Assembly (NCBI GenBank): GCA_018397065.1
Contig: JAGTRI010000007.1
Coordinates: forward strand, 1-53,533
From: Candidatus Bathyarchaeota archaeon
Lineage (GTDB): Archaea > Thermoproteota > Bathyarchaeia > Bathyarchaeales > DTEX01
DNA: 53,533 bases
Reading direction: 5' to 3'
Shown here piece after piece: positions 1-8,716 of this stretch. The notes below the pieces were generated by a model, which saw nothing but the letters and a program-made list of their open reading frames with translations, made no database searches and was not told where the DNA came from. The translations under genes and the position numbers were made by a program. Position 1 is the stretch's first letter, and each line of letters opens with the position of its first letter.

Positions 1-315
1 GTTAAGCTGATCGATGTGGACCTGTATTATGCCTTTAAGATGTTTAGCAGCATATTCAGATAGACCGACTCTGAAATTACCCTCAGGAGTTGCCTGCACC
101 CACGTATGTTTGGGAGAGTAAAGCACCATTTCTGGAGTTTCTAACATCTTATGTTTTTCAGTTAGAAGACCTTCTGTTCGCATGATTTCTTCAAGTCGTA
201 AGCGAATTGCTTCTGAGACGAACTCTGAAGTACTTCTGTATCGACCTGTTTTAATAGCTTTTTCAACTTCATTAGTTAATTCTTCTCTTATGCTTATCGT
301 TTTCCATTTACCCAT
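1..315 (-). CDS. Ribbon-helix-helix / glycine-cleavage-H-like fusion protein (3' end cut by window edge)
   Basis: The 105 codons present read through to the window edge, so the C-terminus is missing. Residues 1-45 form a CopG/Arc-type ribbon-helix-helix DNA-binding domain (KTISIREEL, then RYRSTSEFVSEAIR). After a short linker, residues 65-105 match the start of an H-protein lipoyl domain: YSPKHTWV, then RVGLSEYAAKHL, which line up with YSKDWMWI and RIGITDYAQKQL of the complete H-protein in this same window (8717-9130). The lipoyl-lysine region lies beyond the edge and cannot be judged. The ATG is preceded by AGGAG and TATA-like sequence further upstream. Seen: both domains in one frame. Inferred: a transcription factor whose second domain senses or carries a lipoyl-type group, or a former H-protein reused as a ligand-binding module. 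Confidence 0.8.
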   Translation of the reverse strand, partial: MGKWKTISIREELTNEVEKAIKTGRYRSTSEFVSEAIRLRLEEIMRTEGLLTEKHKMLETPEMVLYSPKHTWVQATPEGNFRVGLSEYAAKHLKGIIQVHIDQLN

Positions 316-555
316 TCTTTTTCAGCTCCTATTAAGTTTGATCTATATATACGTTAAATGTGTAATATATACATAGTGTTTATACAATTAGAATTAGTAA
401 ATACTATATTTATGCTAGACTGGCGGCGAAGGAGATTGTTCAAAGAATAATACAATCCTTAGTTGAATGTAATACGCTTAAGATCAACATTAAAGAAAGA
501 ACGAAACTAATCCAGAAGATATAATAATAAATGCAAGACAAATATTGTAAATAAT

Positions 556-565
556 AGTAAATACT
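556..565. promoter_or_regulatory. AGTA-N2-TACT inverted repeat upstream of AbrB-PhoU gene
   Basis: The 10-mer AGTAAATACT is an inverted repeat lying 17 nt before the TTG start of the AbrB-PhoU gene. The same 10-mer occurs at 396-405, and a four-base-spaced version lies before the second AbrB-PhoU gene (47701-47712). It may be an autoregulatory operator. The region is AT-rich, so chance is a real alternative. Confidence 0.3.
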
Positions 566-582
566 TTCGTGGCTGTAAAAAA

Positions 583-1659
583 TTGGAAGGAAGAAAAATA
601 CAAAAAGTTGGTTATTCAACAATGGCAGTGTCACTTCCAACAAAATGGGTCAAACAAAACAACATCAAACCCGGTGACATTGTTTTTCTTGTCCAAGAGA
701 AAGACGGCGCCTTAAAAGTTCTGCCAAGTCATAAGGCGCAGAGAGAAGAATCGGAAGAGTTTATAATTTACGCTGATGCTTGCAAGGAACAAGGTATGCT
801 TAAGAGGATAATAATAGGTAGCTACTTACTTGGACATGACGTTATTAGGATAACATCATCTACTAGAATTGAAAAAACACATATCGATGAAGTTAGAGAG
901 GTTATTCCTAAACTCATCGGGCTTGGAATATTGGAAGAAACATCAAACAGGATTCTGCTTCAATGCTCTATTGATCCATCAAAATTCAAGCTAGACATGC
1001 TCATTAGACGATTATCAATAATATCAGCAACAATCCTATCAGAGACAATGCAATCGCTGTTTGATAATAACAAATCTTTAGCTGAAGAAGCAATCAGCAG
1101 AGAAGAAGGCGCAAACACAATATATTTTTTAGCTGTACGTTTACTTATTTTAGCGCAGGCAAAACCTGAAATTGCTGAACAAATAGGCATTGAGGATATT
1201 GTCCTAATTCCAGCTACTCGTCTAATTCTACAGTGTTTAGAGCTAATTGCCGACTATTCGCAGGATATAGCCAAAAAAGTTATTCTTTTACAATCCAATG
1301 AGAAAACATTGTCTCAAGATGTCATTCAAAGAATATATCATCTTGGGGAGCTAGTTTTAACTGTTTTTCAGAAAGCTATAGACTGCGCTTTCACTAGGAA
1401 TCTTGAAATTGCCAACAACTTATTGCAAATAAGCGACGATATATATGTCGAAACAGAGAGACTTATTCGTGAACTGCCAGCAGTTCCATACTTAAGAGCC
1501 ATTGTATCTTCATTAAACAAAATATCTGATATGGGTGCAATCATAGCTGAACTTGCGATTAATGGAGCATTAAGAGAACCTAATAAGTATGTGGAAAACA
1601 TTGTAAAATCGGTGAAACATGAACGAATAATACCACTGCAAGCTAAGAAAGGTAAATAA
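583..1659 (+). CDS. AbrB-PhoU fusion regulator (archaeal PhoU-like)
   Basis: The protein has 358 aa. Residues 1-45 are a SpoVT/AbrB swapped-hairpin DNA-binding domain (RKIQKVG, AVSLPTKWVKQ, IKPGDIVFLV). The rest is helical with two PhoU-type repeats, including the acidic pattern SDDIYVETERLIREL. Such fusions are widespread in archaea and usually annotated as phosphate uptake regulators, but no pst transporter genes are visible here, so the ligand is uncertain. The start is TTG at 583: no ATG, GTG or TTG lies upstream in frame, and starting at the internal ATG (622) would delete the first AbrB strand that the paralogue at 47736 keeps. No clear SD is seen. The gene faces away from the RHH fusion gene. 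Confidence 0.8.
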   Translation: MEGRKIQKVGYSTMAVSLPTKWVKQNNIKPGDIVFLVQEKDGALKVLPSHKAQREESEEFIIYADACKEQGMLKRIIIGSYLLGHDVIRITSSTRIEKTHIDEVREVIPKLIGLGILEETSNRILLQCSIDPSKFKLDMLIRRLSIISATILSETMQSLFDNNKSLAEEAISREEGANTIYFLAVRLLILAQAKPEIAEQIGIEDIVLIPATRLILQCLELIADYSQDIAKKVILLQSNEKTLSQDVIQRIYHLGELVLTVFQKAIDCAFTRNLEIANNLLQISDDIYVETERLIRELPAVPYLRAIVSSLNKISDMGAIIAELAINGALREPNKYVENIVKSVKHERIIPLQAKKGK

Positions 1660-1747
1660 TTTTTCATCAATTATTTTTATGCTATATATAACATGAAAAT
1701 GCTTAATAACATAATTTTAAATACAATAAATACTAGTATAAGGGAGA

Positions 1748-2176
1748 ATGTATACGAGAAATTTCAATAAAACAAATCAAAATTTTGATATTTTCTGTAA
1801 AATTCTGGCTCAAAAAATAGTTCAACCTAATGAAGAAGAAAATTGTAATAAGTTATTTGATCCTATAGAAAAATTGCTTTATAAAAAATGCGTTTTAACA
1901 AAATCAACAAAAATTATGGATCAACCTACATTTTTGGATTTAGAGTCTAACAAACCCTTAATCGATATATTAGAAAATGAAAGAGAGATTAAGGTTTTAG
2001 TCTGGCATCCCATAAAAAACCGAGAGTATGTTATTAAAACAGGGAAAAATAAACTTGAAATATGTGCAGATAGATGTAAAAAAATTAAATTTCCTTGCAT
2101 GAATCTTCGAATTGAGGGAATGATATCTAGAATTTGCAGTAATGGAGTCCTCGAGATAACCATACCAAAAACATAA
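1748..2176 (+). CDS. Hsp20/alpha-crystallin-like small heat-shock protein (divergent)
   Basis: The protein has 142 aa. The C-terminal half has the alpha-crystallin pattern: an EIKVLVWHP strand, a LEICADR segment, and the terminal signature NGVLEITIPKT, which matches the hallmark G-V-L-x-I/L-x-x-P of Hsp20 proteins. The N-terminal 70 residues are polar and carry no recognised domain. Family members are ATP-independent holdase chaperones forming oligomers. A weak SD (AGGGAGA) directly precedes the ATG, and TATA-like TTTTAAATAC lies about 30 nt upstream. It follows the PhoU-like gene in the same direction with 88 nt between and probably has its own promoter. The central part is more divergent than in typical family members, so the assignment rests mainly on the C-terminal motif. 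Confidence 0.6.
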   Translation: MYTRNFNKTNQNFDIFCKILAQKIVQPNEEENCNKLFDPIEKLLYKKCVLTKSTKIMDQPTFLDLESNKPLIDILENEREIKVLVWHPIKNREYVIKTGKNKLEICADRCKKIKFPCMNLRIEGMISRICSNGVLEITIPKT

Positions 2177-2236
2177 TTGACCTAAAAAGGCCTATTTCTT
2201 CGATAAAGTGTTTTTTATTAATGTATAAAGAACTGA

Positions 2237-3112
2237 TCATCCTATTTTGTTTAGGATGCTGTCTATTTTTATCTTATGAAATTCCAAGGCTAGTTCTTTT
2301 ACATCAACTCCGAGTGCTAGGCTTAGAAGTTCAGAGTAATGAAGAATAGGTAAATTGTGTTCTTCTTGGTACGTTGACTTCATGAGCACTTGACCTAAAT
2401 CTAACGTAAGGTAACAAAATGGACAAATAGTAACGATGCAGTCTGCCCCTGCTTTAGATGCGTTTATGATTTTTTCTCTAGCAATGGCTAAGGCAATATC
2501 ATCAGCATAGCCTCTTAGCAGTCCGCCGCAACATTTTTGTTTATTTCTGTACCAGATGCTTTTGGCTCCCAATGCTTCTATGAGCTCATCGTAAGCATGC
2601 GGATGTTCCGTGTCGTCAAACTTAAGAATTTTGCTTGGTCTTAATAGATGGCATCCTGAAAACGACGCTACTCTCAAGTTACCCATCTTTCTAGCTATAT
2701 TTGCTTTAATTTTTTCTTTTCCTACCTCTTCTGATAAGACTTGAAGGTAGTGCTTAACTTCTATGCTGCCTTTGAATTCCTTTCCAGCTTCTGCAAGAAT
2801 TCCGTTAACTTTTGCTTTTAATGGTTCATTCTGTTTTAGCGTTTCGTTAGCTACTGTTAATGACTCAAAGCAGCCGCTACACAAAGTTATCATGTCAAGA
2901 TCAGCTTCTTCAGATAAACAAATGTTATACGCTGCAATCGCAAGGCTTGTTTCCAAGTCCAAAGATTGCACAGGAGGAGGAGCACAACACGTCATGCCTT
3001 CTAAATCCACTAGATCAATGTCAAGTCTACTGAGTGCTTTTCTAGCTGAAACCTCATAGTTAGGTAAACGTGCGGGAATTGTGCATCCTAAAAACAAAGA
3101 ATAGCTAGTCAC
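2237..3112 (-). CDS. hdrB: Heterodisulfide reductase subunit B (CCG-domain protein)
   Basis: The protein has 291 aa and two CCG domains: C10, C42-C43, C78/C81, and C154, C194-C195, C230/C233. These bind the two noncubane [4Fe-4S] clusters at the disulfide-reducing site of HdrB. HdrB works with HdrC and HdrA to reduce a heterodisulfide (CoM-S-S-CoB in methanogens; the substrate in non-methanogens is unknown). The start is GTG, overlapping the hdrC stop (GTGA), with an ideal AAGGAGG seven bases upstream. It is the last gene of the five-gene mvhG-mvhA-hdrA-hdrC-hdrB operon. All canonical cysteines are present, so the active site looks intact. Confidence 0.95.
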   Translation of the reverse strand: MTSYSLFLGCTIPARLPNYEVSARKALSRLDIDLVDLEGMTCCAPPPVQSLDLETSLAIAAYNICLSEEADLDMITLCSGCFESLTVANETLKQNEPLKAKVNGILAEAGKEFKGSIEVKHYLQVLSEEVGKEKIKANIARKMGNLRVASFSGCHLLRPSKILKFDDTEHPHAYDELIEALGAKSIWYRNKQKCCGGLLRGYADDIALAIAREKIINASKAGADCIVTICPFCYLTLDLGQVLMKSTYQEEHNLPILHYSELLSLALGVDVKELALEFHKIKIDSILNKIG

Positions 3113-3618
3113 GATTCAACCTCCTTTTTCAACAGTAGTTTGTCAAATCCGGTTACAGCCAAAATTTTTCTTAAAGCCTCAGTACCAATGGTTTTTAGAG
3201 GAGGCAACCCAATTTGTTCCCTTTTTCTTTCAATAAATTTCGAAACAGGGACGATTCTGCCGTCGTTCATCAAGGCGAAAGCGAACTCCGAGTATATTTT
3301 TGGTAAATGGCCCTCTTTAGCAGCAATGTTCCGTAAAGCGAAAAAGACATCGACAAGTTCAACCATCTGGGGGCATCGTTCCTGACAGTTGTAACATGAA
3401 CTGCACAACCATATTGCGTTGCTCTGAAACACTTCTTGTCTTTCACCAAGAAGAACAAGTCGGAAAATCTCTCTTGGATTAAACTTTTCTGTTGTCTTTG
3501 CAACTGGGCAACTGCTCGCACAAGTTCCACATTGATAACATAGCATTACAGTTTCTCCGCCATATCTACTTGCAACCTCCTTAGAAAACGGAACATTGAA
3601 TTCCTTAGTTTCTGTCAT
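3109..3618 (-). CDS. hdrC: Heterodisulfide reductase subunit C
   Basis: The protein has 169 aa and two [4Fe-4S] motifs, C27/C30/C33/C37P and C72/C75/C78/C82P. HdrC passes electrons from HdrA to the catalytic HdrB. The ATG is preceded by GGTGA with six bases of spacing, located just past the hdrA stop. The end overlaps hdrB by four bases. Nothing is truncated and the length is usual for HdrC. Confidence 0.94.
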   Translation of the reverse strand: MTETKEFNVPFSKEVASRYGGETVMLCYQCGTCASSCPVAKTTEKFNPREIFRLVLLGERQEVFQSNAIWLCSSCYNCQERCPQMVELVDVFFALRNIAAKEGHLPKIYSEFAFALMNDGRIVPVSKFIERKREQIGLPPLKTIGTEALRKILAVTGFDKLLLKKEVES

Positions 3619-3634
3619 GCTTGTTCACCTTTTC

Positions 3635-6055
3635 TCAAACCTCTTTCGAAAACCTTAGCGGTCCAAGTTTTTCCAGTCTCCCAGTCATTGCACATGCAGC
3701 CTCTGCGAATTTGTCACCTTCAACGAAGATTGTGTTGAAAAGCTCAACTCTTTCAGGCTCTATGCCATATTCCTTGAGCAGTGTTTTTGCTGCATCGATT
3801 CTCTTTTCAACCATCTTTATTCCCTCTTCATGGTGGCAGCCGTCACTCATACATCCTACTACCATAACGCCTTGAGCTCCATTTTTAATTGCTGTAAGAA
3901 AGTGTTCGATGCGAAGATAGCCAGTACAAGGAACCTTGACAATTCTCACGTTGGTCGGATAATTTGACATGGTCATTCCTGCGGAGTCCACAGATGCACC
4001 GCCACATTCTGAGCAACAGAAAGCCAAAATGAGCGGTTTGTCCTGCCCATTTATCGATAGGATAGCCTTAGTTTGCGAAAGCAACTCACTTTGCTTGAAA
4101 TGTCTAAGGTCTATGGCATTTAGAGGGCATGTTCCAATGCAGATTCCGCATCCTTCACATAAGAGGTCTGAAACCTTTGCAACTACGTGTTTTTCATCGA
4201 TTTTCACCAGTTCAATTGCGTTATATGGACATGATACTGGACAAAATTCGCAGTCACCGCAATATTCCTCGTTCACTACAGCAGTTCTTTGGTCTTTGAC
4301 GATTTTGCCAGTATTAAGGAACTTAACAGCCTTGAGTGCTGCTGAATGAGCTTGAAGAGAGCTTGATGGGGCATCTTTTGGAAAAGTTGCTCCCCCACAA
4401 AGGAAGATTCCCCTCATTTTTGTTTCAGTAGGTCTTAACTTGGCATTGTACTCTTTGAAGAAGCCGTCTTTGTCTATATCTATTTTTAAAATTTCAGCCA
4501 GGGTCTGTGTATCTTCAGACGGCACCATAGCTGTGGCAAGAATAACAAGATCAGTCTCTAGTTCTAAGAACCTTCTTAAAAGAGAGTCCTCAACGTCAAC
4601 AATTAGCACATTTGATTCAGGATCATGCGAGATTTCTGTCGGTCTGCCTTTTATGAATTTTACTCCTAATTCTCTCGCTTTTTCATAGTATTCTTCGTGT
4701 TCCCGTCCTGTTGTCCTAATGTCTATGTAACATATTGAAACATCAATTTCTGGGAAAACTGTTTTAATCATTATAGCATGTTTAAGGGATATCATACAAC
4801 AGATACTTGAGCAATAGTCATTCCACCTTTTGTCTCTGGACCCAACACATTGAACAAACACAATTCTTCTTGCAGGTTTTCCATCTGAGGGTCTAATGAT
4901 CCTCCCTCCAGTGGGACCAAAAGCATCGAGCATCCGCGCTAGCTCAAGATTAGTTATTACATCATGATATTCGCCATAATGGTATTCTTTGATGACCGAA
5001 GGGTCATATTCTTTAAAGCCTGTGGCCACAATTATTGCGCCCACATTGATTGTAGAAATTTCAGGCTTTTGGTCAAGTTCGACGGCTTTAGTAGGGCAGA
5101 CTTGGACACACTTTTCACATTCATGAAACTTACACGATTGTTCATCGATTACATAAGTTGGCGGATAAATATTGGGAACAATTGCGTAAATTGCCTTCCG
5201 GTTCATTAGGTTCGCATTATATTCATCTGGCACCTCGATTGGACAAACTTCTGAACAGAGGTTGCAGCTTATGCATTTTGTTTCATTAACGTACCTTGGC
5301 TTCTTTTCTAGTGTTATTCTGTAGTTGCCTGGCTGCCCCTCTACCTTAATGACTTGAGAATTTGTGTGAATTTTTAAGCCTGAAATGGCAGCGATTCCTG
5401 AACGATAAATACACTTTCTAGAGGTGTGCGTTATGGTCTTAACGTCTGAAGTAGGGGATTGTATACAAGCAGCACAGTCATCAGTTGGGAAAAATCGGCC
5501 GGCGCGGGCTGCTATTCCTCCTAGAAATGGCGCTTTCTCAATAAGATGAACCTCAAATCCTAAGTCAGCCAGGTCCTCAGCTGCTTGTATGCCGGATATT
5601 CCGCCTCCTATTACAAGAACAGATTTTAGGGCAGGAAACTCAAGCTTATGAATTGGTTCAAGGATTTTGGCTCTTTCAACGGAAGCTAAAAGCATCGCCT
5701 TAGCTTTTTCTGTTGCTTCTTTGGGAACGTTTCTGTGAGGCCAAGCGCAGTGGTTTTTTAGATCGATCACTTGTACAAAATTTTGGTTAAGACCAGCTGC
5801 CTCTGCTGCTTCGACAATCTTTATTTCGCTAAGTTTAGGCAAGCTTTCAGCGACAATAATTCTGTTTGCCTTTTGCTCTTTAATGGTTTTCACTATTGTT
5901 TGTAACCCCGAGCCTTTCCAAAACTCTGTTCCTCTTTCGACAACGGTAACATCTGGAATCTCTTTAAGAAAAGATATTATATTATCAAAGTCTAGAATTT
6001 TGGTCAATACCTTTCCGCAGTCAGATAAAAATACGCCGATTTTCAGGTTTTCCAT
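3635..6055 (-). CDS. hdrA: HdrA-MvhD fusion: FAD-containing heterodisulfide reductase A with C-terminal MvhD domain
   Basis: About 806 aa. The N-terminal 130 residues are the HdrA leading domain. A Rossmann FAD motif (VLVIGGGISGIQAAEDL) follows near residue 147, then ferredoxin-type clusters (CISCNLCSEVCP; CEKCVQVCP), a second pair (CGDCEFCPVSCP; CEGCGICIGTCP), and finally an MvhD/FlpD-like [2Fe-2S] domain (FCCSECGG, VPCTG, VVGCMSDGCHH). HdrA bifurcates electrons at its FAD. MvhD normally is a separate small protein docking the hydrogenase to HdrA; here it is fused, which explains why no mvhD gene lies in the operon. A GTG at 6064 overlaps the mvhA stop, but the ATG at 6055 has AGGTGA five bases upstream and is preferred. 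Confidence 0.93.
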   Translation of the reverse strand: MENLKIGVFLSDCGKVLTKILDFDNIISFLKEIPDVTVVERGTEFWKGSGLQTIVKTIKEQKANRIIVAESLPKLSEIKIVEAAEAAGLNQNFVQVIDLKNHCAWPHRNVPKEATEKAKAMLLASVERAKILEPIHKLEFPALKSVLVIGGGISGIQAAEDLADLGFEVHLIEKAPFLGGIAARAGRFFPTDDCAACIQSPTSDVKTITHTSRKCIYRSGIAAISGLKIHTNSQVIKVEGQPGNYRITLEKKPRYVNETKCISCNLCSEVCPIEVPDEYNANLMNRKAIYAIVPNIYPPTYVIDEQSCKFHECEKCVQVCPTKAVELDQKPEISTINVGAIIVATGFKEYDPSVIKEYHYGEYHDVITNLELARMLDAFGPTGGRIIRPSDGKPARRIVFVQCVGSRDKRWNDYCSSICCMISLKHAIMIKTVFPEIDVSICYIDIRTTGREHEEYYEKARELGVKFIKGRPTEISHDPESNVLIVDVEDSLLRRFLELETDLVILATAMVPSEDTQTLAEILKIDIDKDGFFKEYNAKLRPTETKMRGIFLCGGATFPKDAPSSSLQAHSAALKAVKFLNTGKIVKDQRTAVVNEEYCGDCEFCPVSCPYNAIELVKIDEKHVVAKVSDLLCEGCGICIGTCPLNAIDLRHFKQSELLSQTKAILSINGQDKPLILAFCCSECGGASVDSAGMTMSNYPTNVRIVKVPCTGYLRIEHFLTAIKNGAQGVMVVGCMSDGCHHEEGIKMVEKRIDAAKTLLKEYGIEPERVELFNTIFVEGDKFAEAACAMTGRLEKLGPLRFSKEV

Positions 6056-6060
6056 CTTTC

Positions 6061-7515
6061 TCACCTACTGATTTTTTTAAGTAATTGCTTTTTGTGATCG
6101 TAAATCTCGATTGTTAGGGGCATCTCGCCAAAAGCGTAATGGGTAGCACAAGCGAAACATGGGTCATAAGCTCTGAAGGCCATTTCAACTCTATTCAGTA
6201 GCCCGTCGTTGATTTCGCCTTTGTGAATAAGTCCTTTTGCTACTTTCTTAATTGAGATGCATATGCCCGGCGTATTGTGGGTTGTAGCAACAATTAGATT
6301 CACCTTCTTAGCTAAAGCCTTCTCATCCAAAATGTAGTGATGAATCAAGGTTCCTCTTGCTGCTTCAACTATTCCTACACCTTCTCCCGGTTTTCCTAGA
6401 TCGTTTCTTATGTTTCTACTTGTTATTTCTGGGTCTTTTGCCAGCTCCAGTCCTCGTTCCGCAGCATACAACAGCTCGATAAGTCTCGCCCAGTGGAAAG
6501 CTAGCGTAGAGTGAACGGGCTTTCCGCCTAGAGTGTTCATCATTTTTTCATATTCATCTTGAGCTAAAGGCGTCGCCATACCATCTGCGGCATTCAGCCT
6601 CGCTAAGGGTCCAACTCTGTAGATTCCGCTCTCGACGCCGTCAGTAAGGTTTCTCCAGCCTACGTTCTTTAGGTATGGCATCTTTACGTACGTCCAAGGC
6701 TCAACATGCTCCTCTATTACGTCTAAATATTCAGAAGGCGAGAATTTTACGTATTCATGTCCTTCAGGGTCAACAACCCGTATGTTTCCATCGTAAAAGT
6801 TCAATTTATTATTCTTATCAACAGTTCCCATATAGTATGTCCTAAGGGTATAGTGTTCGCTTTTAATCATTTCAACATAGTCTGAGTTTTTCAGAACGAT
6901 GTCACCGAAGACCTGTAATGTAAACTTAGCAAAGTCTATACAGCTCTCTAGCATCTTCACAATTTCCTGCTGCTCTTCCTTCGAAATAGACTTTGAAACC
7001 CCACCAGGTAACGCATTAACAGGATGCGTTGGTTTTCCGCCAATTATACCCGTAATTTTCTGTCCATAAGCTCTATGCTCTATTACTTTTTTGGCAATGT
7101 CAAGGCCTACTTTTTCTATAACCCCAAGTATGTTTCTTTTGGCAGCCGGAGCGTCTGGTCCAACAATGAAGTCTGGCCCTCCTAGGAAATAGAAGTGCAG
7201 AATATGATCGTAGATCATGTAGCCGCAATACTCGAGTTCCCTTAGTTTCTTAGCAGTCTCTGTAGGCTCTGTTTGAAAAGCCGCGTCAATAGCCTTCGCG
7301 CTTGCCATGTGATGGGCAACTGGGCAAACTCCGCAAATTCGTGTCGTTATTATGGGTAGGTCTTCAGCTCGTCTTCCTTCACAGAATTTCTCGAATCCTC
7401 TGAGTTCTGGAACCTGCAAATACGCATCTTCGACTTCTTCTTTGTCGTTTAGAAATATTATGATTTTTCCGTGACCTTCTAGCCTCGTGATTGGATCTAT
7501 AACTACCTCTTTCAT
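6061..7515 (-). CDS. mvhA: F420-non-reducing [NiFe] hydrogenase large subunit (MvhA)
   Basis: The protein has 484 aa. Both nickel-binding motifs are intact: the N-terminal RICGVCPVAH (C61, C64, H68) and the C-terminal DPCFACATH (residues 451-459). Twenty-five residues follow the final His. The protein oxidises H2 and passes electrons through MvhG to the MvhD domain of HdrA. Its ATG overlaps the mvhG stop (ATGA), so the two are translationally coupled. It belongs to the cytoplasmic group 3 hydrogenases; no membrane anchor gene is nearby. Confidence 0.94.
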   Translation of the reverse strand: MKEVVIDPITRLEGHGKIIIFLNDKEEVEDAYLQVPELRGFEKFCEGRRAEDLPIITTRICGVCPVAHHMASAKAIDAAFQTEPTETAKKLRELEYCGYMIYDHILHFYFLGGPDFIVGPDAPAAKRNILGVIEKVGLDIAKKVIEHRAYGQKITGIIGGKPTHPVNALPGGVSKSISKEEQQEIVKMLESCIDFAKFTLQVFGDIVLKNSDYVEMIKSEHYTLRTYYMGTVDKNNKLNFYDGNIRVVDPEGHEYVKFSPSEYLDVIEEHVEPWTYVKMPYLKNVGWRNLTDGVESGIYRVGPLARLNAADGMATPLAQDEYEKMMNTLGGKPVHSTLAFHWARLIELLYAAERGLELAKDPEITSRNIRNDLGKPGEGVGIVEAARGTLIHHYILDEKALAKKVNLIVATTHNTPGICISIKKVAKGLIHKGEINDGLLNRVEMAFRAYDPCFACATHYAFGEMPLTIEIYDHKKQLLKKISR

Positions 7516-8450
7516 TCCTTGATTTTCCTCCTTAAAATTGAGTTGGCGAGAGAATACTTGTAGAACGTTCCTACTGGGTCAGCTGCTTGGCTCAAAACTT
7601 TAGGATCAGCAGCAACAGAGGCTACTGCATTTAGCATGGCAGCGCCTTGGTCAGAAGATTGTGGACCAGGACCTCCACATCCAGTGCATGGTACGTTCAC
7701 TTTTAGGCATTGGGCGCCACAACCTGCCCTAGTAGCGGGTCCCATGCATACTACGCCTTGATCCCAGAAACACGTGATTTTATCGTCTTCAATCTCATAG
7801 ATGCGTTTGATGTTCGAGATTTTTCTGTCTTTCTTCTCTCTTGGACATTCGTCGCAAACTGATTTGTTTGGAAGAAAACTTGACCCTTTTGGTGGAAGCT
7901 TATTGTTAAGAATTATTTCAAAAGCATTTGCGATACATGCAACTGGCGGCGGGCAGCCCGAAATAAAGTAGTCGACATCAACTACATGGGATAATGGTTT
8001 CACGGTATCATAGAAAACTGGAAGTTCAAGTTCCTTATCGTTAACCTTCACTTTATTTTGCGGGAAAATAGATGCTGGGTTTATTGTTGATGGTGTTTCA
8101 ATATAAACTCGTTTAAAAATGGATTCTTTGTTCCAAAGATTTGCAAGCCCTACGACACACCCATCACAAGCGCATGATCCGAATGCTATCAAAATTTTTG
8201 ACTTTTGTCTTAAAAGTTTAGCCATTTTTTCGTTTTCTGAATTTCTTATTGCCCCATTGAAAAAACAAAAATCTATGCTCTTATCCGGCATTGCTTGTAT
8301 GTTCTTGTATTTGGTGTCAAGTGCCACGGGCCAAAAAACGATGTCCACAGCTGCAGCGACATCAAGAATCTTTTCGTTTACGTCAAGAACTGCTATTTCG
8401 CAACCGCCACAACTGGCTGACCAATAAAGAGCAAGTTTTGGCTTTTGCAT
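7512..8450 (-). CDS. mvhG: F420-non-reducing hydrogenase small subunit (MvhG)
   Basis: The protein has 312 aa. The proximal-cluster motif is at the N-terminus (SASCGGCE, C14/C17), with further cysteines in GSCACDGC, SGCPPP, CDECPRE and the terminal CMGPATRAGCGAQC and PCTGCGGP segments, giving three Fe-S clusters. There is no twin-arginine signal, consistent with a cytoplasmic enzyme. It is the first gene of the operon: GGTGA lies six bases before the ATG and a TATA-like element sits about 55 nt upstream. Confidence 0.94.
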   Translation of the reverse strand: MQKPKLALYWSASCGGCEIAVLDVNEKILDVAAAVDIVFWPVALDTKYKNIQAMPDKSIDFCFFNGAIRNSENEKMAKLLRQKSKILIAFGSCACDGCVVGLANLWNKESIFKRVYIETPSTINPASIFPQNKVKVNDKELELPVFYDTVKPLSHVVDVDYFISGCPPPVACIANAFEIILNNKLPPKGSSFLPNKSVCDECPREKKDRKISNIKRIYEIEDDKITCFWDQGVVCMGPATRAGCGAQCLKVNVPCTGCGGPGPQSSDQGAAMLNAVASVAADPKVLSQAADPVGTFYKYSLANSILRRKIKE

Positions 8451-8502
8451 ATGCTTTCACCATTCAATTTGTATTAAATTTGCCTCAAATTTAGCGTAAA
8501 GG

Positions 8503-8514
8503 ATTTAAATAAAT
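8503..8514 (-). promoter_or_regulatory. TATA-like box for the mvh-hdr operon
   Basis: On the minus strand the sequence ATTTATTTAAAT lies about 25-30 nt upstream of a plausible transcription start near 8478. That leaves a leader of about 28 nt that contains the mvhG SD. Assigned by pattern and position only. Confidence 0.4.
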
Positions 8515-8716
8515 ACTTCTAATTACAACATCACACATTTAAGCCTTAGCTGAATCTCATTCGGCATTTTCGCTGGGAGTTGCTGTGAAATTGATTGTCC
8601 GATTAAAGCATCCATGTGTGATGTGGCGGTTGCAGGCGGATTTGGTGAATAAAAAAGATATGAGTTTAATTTAATATAGGAAGACAGAGATTAAATTTCA
8701 TTTCAAGGTGATAGAA

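Noticed and set aside
583-1659. AbrB-PhoU gene as part of a phosphate (pst) system
   Set aside because: No phosphate transporter genes lie near either copy.
8571-8650. Possible riboswitch or box C/D RNA before the H-protein gene
   Set aside because: The likely TATA box lies downstream of it (about 8661-8676), and no C/D box pair or known aptamer core could be found.
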